Positions 6,086-13,509 of a DNA stretch of 15,257 bases are shown here, piece after piece. Below the pieces are notes generated by a model. That model did no database searches. It saw nothing but the letters and a program-made list of their open reading frames with translations, and was not told where the DNA came from. The stretch is from an uncultured Clostridia bacterium (GTDB lineage: Bacteria; Bacillota; Clostridia; Peptostreptococcales; Anaerovoracaceae), in contig CALBZG010000014.1 of NCBI GenBank assembly GCA_937889655.1, positions 1-15,257 of the forward strand, given 5' to 3'. Every line of letters starts with the position of its first letter. Position 1 is the first letter of the stretch. Made by a program: the position numbers and the translations under genes.

Positions 6086-6150
6086 TATTGAACAGCCACT
6101 TTATATACAGTAAAATGAATCAATTAAAAAATAACGCAAGTGAGGAATAT

Positions 6151-7962
6151 ATGAACGAATATCAGGAACGTATCAGGAACTTTTGCATTATTGCCCACAT
6201 CGACCATGGCAAATCAACGCTGGCGGACCGTATTATCGAAAAAACCGGTCTGGTAGCCCAAAGAGACATGAAGGAACAGTATCTGGACAACATGGATCTT
6301 GAAAGAGAACGGGGAATCACCATAAAGCTGCAGACAACGCGCTTGGCTTACAAAGCCAGGGATGGCAAAGAATACATCTTTAATCTGATAGACACCCCGG
6401 GTCATGTCGACTTCACATATGAAGTATCAAGAAGCCTCGCAGCATGTGAAGGGGCGATACTTATTGTGGACGCCACTCAGGGCGTGGAGGCTCAAACCCT
6501 TGCGAATGTATATCTTGCGCTGGATGAAGACCTTGAGATCATACCGGTGTTGAATAAAATCGATCTGGCAAGCGCTCGTCCTGAAGAAATCAAGCTGGAG
6601 ATCGAAGAGATCATAGGCATCGACGCTGAAGAAGCGCCTCTTATTTCTGCAAAAGAGGGCATCAATATAGAAGACGTGCTGGAAGCCGTGGTACAAAAAA
6701 TTCCGGCGCCAAAGGGAAATGAGAACGGCAAGCTGAAAGCCCTTATTTTTGATTCCTATTACGACAACTATAGGGGTGTGGTGATCTATACAAGGATATT
6801 CAACGGTCGAGTAAAGAAGGGTGACATCGTACGCCTCATGAATACGAAAAAGAAATATGAGGTGACCGAGGTGGGCTATCATGCTCCGGGTCCAGTGCCT
6901 TGCGAAGAATTGAAGGCCGGGGATGTAGGCTATATTTGCGCAAGCATCAAGCAGGTGTCGGATGCAAGAGTGGGAGATACGATCACCCTTGATGCAAACC
7001 CGACAGAAAATCCGCTTCCGGGATATAAGAAGGTTCAATCCATGGTGTATTGCGGAATATATCCGGCCGAAGGCGAAAAGTACGAAAATGTCAAAGACGC
7101 GCTGGAAAAACTCCAGGTCAATGATGCGGCATTCAATTTTGAACCTGAAACATCTACAGCCCTGGGCTTCGGATTCCGCTGCGGCTTTTTAGGGCTTCTT
7201 CATATGGAGATCATTGTCGAAAGGCTTGAAAGAGAATTTGATCTTGGCGTCATCACTACCTCGCCGAGCGTTATTTACAAGGTTGTTATGAATAATGGCG
7301 ATATTCAAATGATCCAGAATCCAAGCAATCTCCCGAATCCGATGGAAATCGACCATATCGAAGAGCCTGTCGTAAAAGCGAACATCATGATCCCAAAGGA
7401 ATACGTGGGAAGCATTATGGAAATCTGCCAGGATCGTCGGGGCAAGATGCTGCACATGGAATACATCACCCCTGAAAGGGTCCATCTCCATTACGAAATG
7501 CCTTTGAATGAGGTCATCTATGATTTTTTTGACGCGCTTAAGTCGAAAACCAGAGGATATGGATCCCTGGACTACGAATTTGACCGATACGAAAAATCGA
7601 AGTTAGTCAAGCTCGATATCCTGCTGAACAAGGATTTAGTTGACGCTTTCTCCATGATCGTACATGAATCCAAAGCTTATAACCGCGGTCGTTTCGTCTG
7701 CGAAAAGCTTAAGGAGATCATCCCGATGCACCAGTTTGAAGTGCCGATACAGGCAGCCATAGGACAGAAGGTCATTGCCAGATCCACCGTGAAGGCCTAT
7801 AGAAAAGACGTTATCGCCAAATGCTATGGCGGAGACATTTCGAGAAAGAAAAAGCTCCTTGAAAAGCAAAAAGAAGGTAAGAAGAGAATGCGCCAGTTCG
7901 GAAGCGTGGAAGTGCCGCAGGAGGCATTTACGGCCGTCTTGAAATATGATGACAACAAGTAA
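6151..7962 (+). CDS. lepA: Elongation factor 4 (LepA), ribosome-associated GTPase
   Basis: A 603-residue translational GTPase that remodels ribosomes during initiation or elongation and can catalyse back-translocation. The G motifs are all present: AHIDHGKST (G1), RERGITIK (G2), DTPGHVDF (G3), NKID (G4) and SAK (G5). Domains II, III and the EF-G-like domain V follow, and the LepA-specific C-terminal domain ends with YGGDISRKKKLLEKQKEGKK and QFGSVEVPQEAF. Length matches the family. The frame is open back to a TTG at 6088 with another ATG at 6115. The ATG at 6151 is preferred: GTGAGGA lies about five bases upstream, and the protein then starts a few residues before IRNF, as usual. hemW overlaps its last 17 bases. 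Confidence 0.97.
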   Translation: MNEYQERIRNFCIIAHIDHGKSTLADRIIEKTGLVAQRDMKEQYLDNMDLERERGITIKLQTTRLAYKARDGKEYIFNLIDTPGHVDFTYEVSRSLAACEGAILIVDATQGVEAQTLANVYLALDEDLEIIPVLNKIDLASARPEEIKLEIEEIIGIDAEEAPLISAKEGINIEDVLEAVVQKIPAPKGNENGKLKALIFDSYYDNYRGVVIYTRIFNGRVKKGDIVRLMNTKKKYEVTEVGYHAPGPVPCEELKAGDVGYICASIKQVSDARVGDTITLDANPTENPLPGYKKVQSMVYCGIYPAEGEKYENVKDALEKLQVNDAAFNFEPETSTALGFGFRCGFLGLLHMEIIVERLEREFDLGVITTSPSVIYKVVMNNGDIQMIQNPSNLPNPMEIDHIEEPVVKANIMIPKEYVGSIMEICQDRRGKMLHMEYITPERVHLHYEMPLNEVIYDFFDALKSKTRGYGSLDYEFDRYEKSKLVKLDILLNKDLVDAFSMIVHESKAYNRGRFVCEKLKEIIPMHQFEVPIQAAIGQKVIARSTVKAYRKDVIAKCYGGDISRKKKLLEKQKEGKKRMRQFGSVEVPQEAFTAVLKYDDNK

Positions 7963-9088
7963 TCTGGGCTTATATATCCACATACCGTTCTGTGTGAAGA
8001 AGTGCAGTTATTGTGATTTCGTTTCCTTTGAGGGCTGTGATGACAGACTGCAAAGGGAGTATGTCGCTGAGTTGGTCAAAGAAATTAGGCGCTGGGGGCT
8101 TTTGTACGAAAAGCGTTTTCAAATAGACACGATCTTTTTCGGCGGCGGCACCCCTTCTCTTATGGATGAAAGACTGATCTGTGAGATTATTGCATCGATC
8201 CGGGAGAGCTTTCCTGTGGAAAGCGATACGGAAATCACACTGGAAGCGAACCCGGGGACTCTGAAGGCACGCAAACTGGAAGCCTATAGAGCGGCTGGCA
8301 TAAACAGACTAAGCATCGGTGTGCAGTCGCTTGACGATGGCATGCTCAAGAATCTGGGCCGGATCCATAGCGTTGACGAATTTTTGAAAAATTATACTCT
8401 TGCCAGAAAATACGAATTCAATAATATAAATATAGATTTGATGTTTGCCATCCCCGGCCATTCTTTGGAAATCTGGGCGGATACCCTTCGAAAAGCACTG
8501 GAGCTGGCCCCGGAGCATATTTCGTTTTATAGTCTCCAGATCGAAGAGAACACCAGATTTTACACTATGCTCAAAAGTGGCGAAATACAACAGATTTCCG
8601 ATGTACTGGACAGGGAAATGTACCATATGGCCATTGAGGCGTTGAATGCGGCGGGCTACACGCATTATGAGATATCCAATGCCTGCAAGCAAGGGTATGA
8701 GTGTCGGCATAATCTGAAATATTGGTCAATGGAAAACTATCTGGGGCTGGGATTGGGAGCCCATTCTTATATAGATGGGCTGCGGTTCAGTATGACTCAA
8801 GACTTGCAGAGCTATCTTAATGGAGAAAAGATCAATTGGCAGCACAAGAATGATCTGAAAGATGATGTATCCGAATATATTTTCACCGGTATGAGGAAGA
8901 CCCGGGGGATCAGTTTTGAGGCCTTCCGCAAGCGCTTTGGAAAGGAACTCTTTGAATTCTACCCTGAGCAGAGGGGTCTGATCGGGCAATATGAACAAAA
9001 CGGCTTCATAGAGGTTCGGGATGGGTTTATGAGATTTACCGTCAAGGGTTTTGACATTTCAAATAGAATTTTATCCGAGTTTGTCTGA
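7946..9088 (+). CDS. hemW: HemW, radical SAM haem chaperone (HemN-like)
   Basis: A 380-residue radical SAM protein. The 4Fe-4S cluster motif CVKKCSYC (residues 17-24) is followed by DFVSF, without the extra cysteine of true HemN (CxxxCxxCxC), which points to HemW, a haem-binding and haem-delivery protein, not coproporphyrinogen dehydrogenase. Other family features are FFGGGTPSL, TLEANPGT and RLSIGVQSLDD, and a C-terminal HemN_C-like region from about residue 290. Many databases still label such proteins oxygen-independent coproporphyrinogen III oxidase. It starts at tandem ATGs (7946 and 7949) inside the end of lepA without a good ribosome binding site, so translation is probably coupled to lepA. 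lepA-hemW is a conserved pair in Firmicutes. Confidence 0.93.
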   Translation: MMTTSNLGLYIHIPFCVKKCSYCDFVSFEGCDDRLQREYVAELVKEIRRWGLLYEKRFQIDTIFFGGGTPSLMDERLICEIIASIRESFPVESDTEITLEANPGTLKARKLEAYRAAGINRLSIGVQSLDDGMLKNLGRIHSVDEFLKNYTLARKYEFNNINIDLMFAIPGHSLEIWADTLRKALELAPEHISFYSLQIEENTRFYTMLKSGEIQQISDVLDREMYHMAIEALNAAGYTHYEISNACKQGYECRHNLKYWSMENYLGLGLGAHSYIDGLRFSMTQDLQSYLNGEKINWQHKNDLKDDVSEYIFTGMRKTRGISFEAFRKRFGKELFEFYPEQRGLIGQYEQNGFIEVRDGFMRFTVKGFDISNRILSEFV

Positions 9089-9152
9089 ATCTTAACAGCG
9101 AAGTCCGAAGATTTTAACTATGTACAGATTCGGCTGAGAGAGGAGAAGATCC

Positions 9153-10643
9153 ATGGGAAAGTATGTCATGGCATTGGATCAGGGCACCACTAGCTCCCGT
9201 TGCATTTTATTCGATAAAAACGGAAGAGCCATCAGTATGTCTCAAAAGGAATTCCGCCAGATCTATCCTGAGCCTGGCTGGGTCGAGCACGATGCTGAGG
9301 AAATTTTCACTACTCAACTGGAAGTGGCCAGGGAAGCCCTGGAAAAAGCCGATGCATGTCCCGGCGACGTGGACTCTATAGGCATCACAAATCAGCGGGA
9401 GACCACGGTTTTATGGGATAGAAAAACTGGAAAGCCTCTCCATAATGCCATCGTTTGGCAATGCAGAAGAACCGCAGCTTATTGTGATGAGTTGAAAGCC
9501 CGTGGGCTGACGGAATTCATTCAAAAAAGAACAGGACTCCTGATCGACGCGTACTTTTCGGCCACAAAATTAAAATGGATCCTTGATCATGTGCCTGGAG
9601 CACGTGAAAAGGCGAAACAGGGCGATTTGCTTTTCGGCACGGTGGAAACCTGGCTGATGTGGAAACTTTCCGGCGGGAAAATCCATGTGACGGATTATTC
9701 CAATGCTTCAAGGACCATGATGTTCAATATCCATACATTGGATTGGGATCCCGAAATATTGAGCATCCTTGATATCCCGAGGTGTATTCTGCCCGAGCCG
9801 TCAGAATCCTCAAGGGTCTATGGGGAGACCTCGCTTGACATTTTTGGGGATCCTGTCAAAATATCCGGCGCAGCTGGGGATCAGCAGGCGGCTCTTTTCG
9901 GACAGACATGCTTTCAACCGGGAGAAATCAAAAGCACCTACGGCACCGGCGGCTTTCTCTTAATGAATATAGGGGACCAGCCGCTTTTGACAGAAAGCGG
10001 GCTGCTGACAACGATAGCCTGGGGCCTGAATGGAAGGATCACTTATGCGCTGGAAGGTTCGATATTTATCGCCGGAGCAGCGATTCAGTGGCTCAGGGAT
10101 GAACTGGGCATCATTAAAAGCTCTTCGGATGCCGAAGCGATGGCAACGTCTGTAATGGACAACGGAGGGGTCTACATGGTACCGGCTTTTGTAGGGCTGG
10201 GAGCGCCATATTGGGATCAATATGCAAGGGGGGCCATCCTGGGAATAACGAGAGGGACCAACAGCAACCATCTGATCCGGGCAGCGCTGGAATCCATCGC
10301 TTATCAAAACTATGAACTTTTAAATGTTATGGAAAAAGATTCGGGCATCACGATACCCAATCTCAAAGTGGATGGCGGAGCCTCTGCCAATAATTTCCTT
10401 ATGCAGTTCCAGGCCGATTTGCTTGGAGTGCCGGTGATCCGGCCATGTTGTACGGAAACCACAGCATTGGGCGCGGCTTATCTGGCGGGCCTGGCTACAG
10501 GCTTCTGGAAAAACAGGGAAGATGTACTGAACAATTGGCAGCTTGATAAAAAGTATGATCCCTGTATGGAGAGTGAAGAAAGAGAGAAGTTGCTGAAAGG
10601 CTGGCATAAGGCTGTGAGATGTTCTCTAGGCTGGGCTGAATAA
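9153..10643 (+). CDS. glpK: Glycerol kinase
   Basis: A 496-residue cytosolic FGGY-family kinase that makes glycerol-3-phosphate from glycerol and ATP. The N-terminal phosphate loop ALDQGTTSSR, substrate-contact stretch NQRETTVLWDR (Arg/Glu), the catalytic aspartate in AGAAGDQQAALFGQ-like GAAGDQQAALFGQ (about residue 244) and the second FGGY signature region around VDGGASANNFLMQFQADLL are all present. The segment VYGETSLDIFGD (about 221-232) lacks the histidine that HPr phosphorylates in many Firmicute enzymes. AGGAG lies seven bases before the ATG. No glpF, glpD or glpP is in the window. It follows hemW by 64 bases with no clear terminator between, so may be read from the lepA promoter. Confidence 0.96.
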   Translation: MGKYVMALDQGTTSSRCILFDKNGRAISMSQKEFRQIYPEPGWVEHDAEEIFTTQLEVAREALEKADACPGDVDSIGITNQRETTVLWDRKTGKPLHNAIVWQCRRTAAYCDELKARGLTEFIQKRTGLLIDAYFSATKLKWILDHVPGAREKAKQGDLLFGTVETWLMWKLSGGKIHVTDYSNASRTMMFNIHTLDWDPEILSILDIPRCILPEPSESSRVYGETSLDIFGDPVKISGAAGDQQAALFGQTCFQPGEIKSTYGTGGFLLMNIGDQPLLTESGLLTTIAWGLNGRITYALEGSIFIAGAAIQWLRDELGIIKSSSDAEAMATSVMDNGGVYMVPAFVGLGAPYWDQYARGAILGITRGTNSNHLIRAALESIAYQNYELLNVMEKDSGITIPNLKVDGGASANNFLMQFQADLLGVPVIRPCCTETTALGAAYLAGLATGFWKNREDVLNNWQLDKKYDPCMESEEREKLLKGWHKAVRCSLGWAE

Positions 10644-10669
10644 ATATTTATAAAGAAAGCAGGCGGGTT

Positions 10670-11689
10670 ATGACAGAACGAAATTATATGTTCGATACCT
10701 TCAGAGGGCTTCTGATTGCCAGCATCCCTGTTTCCCATTTCACCAGGGTGGCCGGGGATTTTTCTCAGGGGTCACTGAGCGGAGTTGTTTACATCACGAT
10801 CAATGTATTCGTTATGCAGGCATTTATGTTCCTTTCAGGATATTTTTCCAAGAAGCCTCAGCGAGCCAGGGAAACAGCCTTTAAAACCTTTATGCTGCCT
10901 TACCTGGTTTTCACTGTGATATTCTACTTTTTCAGATACCTGTATTTCGGCGCAGCTAAGCTCAATTTTTTGATGCCTCCTTTTGCGCTTTGGTTTCTCT
11001 TTTCTGTATTTTTTTACAGATTTTTTCTGAAAGACCTCATCCGCATCAAACATCTGCTGCCGCTTTGTATCCTGCTGTATTTTGCTGCGGGGCAGGTCCC
11101 GGTATTTGATGAGTTTTTAGCGCTGGGAAGAACTGTTTCCTACTTCCCGTTCTTCATGCTGGGATATTATTGCTCCAAGGAAAGACTGGAATCGCTCCAG
11201 CATCTTAAAACCTGGCAGTCCATGAGCTTGGCTGCTATACTGATCGGAACATCCTGCCTTCTGGCGTTCAATAAAGTGGTTCCGGTAGGCTTTTATCTAC
11301 TCAAGACGACAGCTGACGAAATAGGGGTGCAATGGTGGCTGGACGTAGCCATGAGAATTTTGATTTTTATTCTGGCTTGCGCGTGGATCGTTTTGATGAT
11401 CAATATCATTCCTACAAGACGGAGTTATCTTACCTATATTGGAATGAATACGATGCCGATTTATATTTTTCATTTATTTGTGAGGTATGTTATAAAAGTC
11501 AATGGACTTCCGAATCCAAACGTATTTGTTTATTACCTATGCATTTTCGGACTTGCCGCCATATGTGTCCTGGCTCTGTCCAGCCCGCCGGTGGCAAAGG
11601 CCTATGACAAAGCCTTTGAGAAATTAGATGAGATGTATGTGGCACTGAAGCACCTGCTATTCTACTATCCTGATGAAAAGGCGAAATAG
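10670..11689 (+). CDS. Acyltransferase-3 family membrane protein (OafA/NolL-like)
   Basis: A 339-residue membrane protein with about ten hydrophobic segments. The start DTFRGLLIASIPVSHF has the arginine-glycine and membrane-embedded histidine typical of acyltransferase-3 proteins, which move acetyl or other acyl groups onto sugars, lipids or peptidoglycan at the cell surface. The segment with FMFLSGYFSKK and the later YFPFFMLGYYCSKE and YIGMNTMPIYIFHLF are also characteristic, closest by pattern to the fucose 4-O-acetylase (COG3594) branch. The acceptor cannot be predicted. The ATG at 10670 has only a weak site (AGGCGGG, close spacing). It follows glpK by 26 bases, so the two are probably co-transcribed; a functional link between them is not evident. 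No terminator is seen before the hrcA promoter. Confidence 0.82.
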   Translation: MTERNYMFDTFRGLLIASIPVSHFTRVAGDFSQGSLSGVVYITINVFVMQAFMFLSGYFSKKPQRARETAFKTFMLPYLVFTVIFYFFRYLYFGAAKLNFLMPPFALWFLFSVFFYRFFLKDLIRIKHLLPLCILLYFAAGQVPVFDEFLALGRTVSYFPFFMLGYYCSKERLESLQHLKTWQSMSLAAILIGTSCLLAFNKVVPVGFYLLKTTADEIGVQWWLDVAMRILIFILACAWIVLMINIIPTRRSYLTYIGMNTMPIYIFHLFVRYVIKVNGLPNPNVFVYYLCIFGLAAICVLALSSPPVAKAYDKAFEKLDEMYVALKHLLFYYPDEKAK

Positions 11690-11735
11690 CATTGTTAATT
11701 CAAAGAATAATAGAAAAAAACTTTAAAAAACACTG

Positions 11736-11764
11736 TTGACAATATCTGCCTGCAGTGTTATTTT
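11736..11764 (+). promoter_or_regulatory. Promoter of the hrcA-grpE-dnaK operon
   Basis: A perfect -35 TTGACA (11736-11741), a 17-base spacer and TATTTT (11759-11764) as -10. The predicted start at about 11771 lies four bases before the CIRCE operator, the usual arrangement for vegetative promoters controlled by HrcA. Confidence 0.75.
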
Positions 11765-11774
11765 ATTAATGGAG

Positions 11775-11801
11775 TTAGCACTCATACACAAAGAGTGCTA
11801 A
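11775..11801 (+). promoter_or_regulatory. CIRCE operator (HrcA binding site)
   Basis: TTAGCACTC (11775-11783), nine bases, GAGTGCTAA (11793-11801): an exact match to the CIRCE consensus. HrcA dimers bind it to repress the class I heat-shock genes; in mRNA the same sequence forms a hairpin. It lies 45 bases before hrcA, so hrcA represses its own operon. Confidence 0.98.
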
Positions 11802-11832
11802 CAATGGAGAACGATCTTAATTTCAATGCCCG

Positions 11833-11839
11833 AAGGAGG
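11833..11839 (+). promoter_or_regulatory. Ribosome binding site that sets the hrcA start
   Basis: AAGGAGG ends seven bases before the ATG at 11847. An in-frame ATG at 11826 lies upstream of this site and would add seven non-conserved residues; it is therefore not the likely start. Confidence 0.85.
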
Positions 11840-11846
11840 GCGGAAT

Positions 11847-12893
11847 ATGGATTTAAATGAAAGAAAACTGCAAATATTGCAAGCAATAATAGCAGACTTC
11901 ATACATTCAGCAGAACCTGTGGGTTCAAGGACACTTTCTAAAAAGTATGACATGGGCATTAGCCCGGCAACGATTAGAAACGAGATGAGCGACCTTGAAG
12001 AAATGGGGTTTTTGACACACCCTCATACTTCGGCAGGACGTGTACCTTCAACAAAAGCATACCGTCTATACGTAGACGGTCTTATGAAAAAGAGCGAGCT
12101 GCAGCCTGAAGTCAAAAAAGTCATATCAGAAAGACTCTCCAAAAACATGATGGAGTTCAATAAGCTGATCGAACAGGCAGCAACAGTGCTTTCTGAAATA
12201 ACGAACCTTACTTCGTTTGCGATCACCCCTAAGCCTGACGAGGACAAACTTAAATATGTCAGGCTTCTGCCCGTTGACGAAGAAGCTGTGGTGCTGATGA
12301 TCGTGGCGGATAGCGGCAAGGTGTCGAATATGGCGCTAAGGCTCAAGACAAATTATACCGAAGATGGCCTGGAGCTGCTCAGCAAATGCCTGACATACAA
12401 TTTCAAAGGCAAAACGATCAGCGAGGCATTGACCTACGACATTATTAATGCTGTAAAGACCGATGCGATAGCCCTTTGCGGATTGGCAGAGAACATCATA
12501 CCAAACTTTATGAAAACCCTGGAAGACATGTTGAATGTACAGCTCTATATGGATGGTTTGACCAATATATTCAACATACCGGAGTACAATGATCTTGACA
12601 AAGCCAAGGCGTTTCTTGAAATGCTCAATCGTAAAGATGATTTTACAAAGACTCTGGTCAACAGAGGAAACGGTGTGATCATAACTATTGGAGATGAAAA
12701 CACTGACGAAATAATGCAGGATTGCAGCCTTGTCACTGCCACATATCATGTGGACGGTCGCATGGTTGGCAAGCTGGGTGTTATCGGGCCTACCAGGATG
12801 AAATACGGAGAAGTCACATCAGTCATTGAATTTTTAACGGAGAATCTTGAAAATTCATTCAAGCTGACTGGAGGATATGATAACGATGAGTAA
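11847..12893 (+). CDS. hrcA: Heat-inducible transcription repressor HrcA
   Basis: A 348-residue dimeric repressor of class I heat-shock genes. The N-terminal winged helix includes the conserved EPVGSRTLSKKYDMGISPAT and IRNEMSDLEEMGFLTHPHTS stretches (about residues 24-64), followed by AGRVPSTKAYRLYVD. The remainder is the HrcA-specific inserted and GAF-like dimerisation region, ending in LTENLENSFKLTGG. Length is normal. HrcA needs the GroEL/GroES system to stay active, which gives feedback on chaperone load. It is the first gene of the operon, directly behind a perfect CIRCE site. grpE begins within its last codons. Confidence 0.98.
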   Translation: MDLNERKLQILQAIIADFIHSAEPVGSRTLSKKYDMGISPATIRNEMSDLEEMGFLTHPHTSAGRVPSTKAYRLYVDGLMKKSELQPEVKKVISERLSKNMMEFNKLIEQAATVLSEITNLTSFAITPKPDEDKLKYVRLLPVDEEAVVLMIVADSGKVSNMALRLKTNYTEDGLELLSKCLTYNFKGKTISEALTYDIINAVKTDAIALCGLAENIIPNFMKTLEDMLNVQLYMDGLTNIFNIPEYNDLDKAKAFLEMLNRKDDFTKTLVNRGNGVIITIGDENTDEIMQDCSLVTATYHVDGRMVGKLGVIGPTRMKYGEVTSVIEFLTENLENSFKLTGGYDNDE

Positions 12894-13461
12894 TAGCAAA
12901 GGGGATAAGGATTTGGAAAAGAATACTGAAAAGAAGAAAAGCACGGCCGAAAAGACGCATCATGAGAAACCGCCTGTAAATGAAAGCGCCGTGGAAGATA
13001 TGAAGAATCAAGCATCAGTAGGGGAGGCGTCACAGGACAAGAGCCAATTCGAAGAAATGGAAACCAAGTATTTAAGATTGGCCGCTGACTTTCAAAATTA
13101 TCGGAGGCGTTGTGAAAAAGAGCGCAACGATATTCACTCTTATGCAAATGAAAAACTCGTGACAGAGATGCTTGATGTTCTGGACAATTTTGAGAGGGCC
13201 TTATGCCAGGAAGGCAACGGCAGCGACGGATTGCTGGAAGGCATGAACATGATCTATAAACAATTTCGGAGTGTACTTGAGAGAGTCGGACTGGAAGAAA
13301 TCGAAGCGGAAGGCAAGGAGTTTGATCCCGGCTATCACAATGCGTTGCTCATGGAGGATTCCGACGCTCATGAAAGCGGCATCGTAACCGCTGTGCTTCA
13401 AAAGGGGTATATGCTCAATAAAAAAGTGATCAGACATTCACTGGTCAAAGTTGCAAAATAA
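12886..13461 (+). CDS. grpE: GrpE, nucleotide exchange factor for DnaK
   Basis: A 191-residue co-chaperone that releases ADP from DnaK. The first 55 residues or so are highly charged and probably disordered, then a long coiled-coil helix (FEEMETKYLRLAADFQNYRR, about 50-69) and the C-terminal beta domain with GKEFDPGYHNALL and GYMLNKKVIRHSLVKVAK. Start choice is uncertain: ATG at 12877 is only two bases from GGAGGA (12870-12875), too close, whereas ATG at 12886 is about ten bases away and gives MSNSKGDK. Either start overlaps the end of hrcA (17 or 8 bases), so translation is likely coupled. It has no promoter of its own. Confidence 0.96.
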   Translation: MSNSKGDKDLEKNTEKKKSTAEKTHHEKPPVNESAVEDMKNQASVGEASQDKSQFEEMETKYLRLAADFQNYRRRCEKERNDIHSYANEKLVTEMLDVLDNFERALCQEGNGSDGLLEGMNMIYKQFRSVLERVGLEEIEAEGKEFDPGYHNALLMEDSDAHESGIVTAVLQKGYMLNKKVIRHSLVKVAK

Positions 13462-13509
13462 AAAACAGTTTTCAAAGTATATAAACAGATTTAAAAAAGG
13501 AGAATAAAA

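Noticed and set aside
5923..6123. N-terminal extension of rubrerythrin
   Set aside because: It covers the divergent promoter region and the ribosome binding site of the conserved start; it reads as non-coding.
6088..6150. Longer lepA with TTG 6088 or ATG 6115 start
   Set aside because: No ribosome binding site is present at either; the ATG at 6151 has one and gives the usual family N-terminus.
5923..6150. PerR or Fur box controlling rubrerythrin
   Set aside because: No sequence close to the known TTATAAT-N-ATTATAA PerR pattern was found; the only clear palindrome has a different core.
7946..9088. Oxygen-independent coproporphyrinogen III oxidase (HemN)
   Set aside because: The cluster motif lacks the fourth cysteine of HemN and the gene follows lepA, as hemW does.
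9088..9113. Terminator between hemW and glpK
   Set aside because: AATCTT/AAGATT gives only a six-base-pair AT-rich stem with a 14-base loop and a poor T run; not convincing.
12023..12749. Long reading frames on the strand opposite hrcA, lepA and other core genes
   Set aside because: They are shadows of well-supported genes, lack ribosome binding sites and resemble no protein I know.
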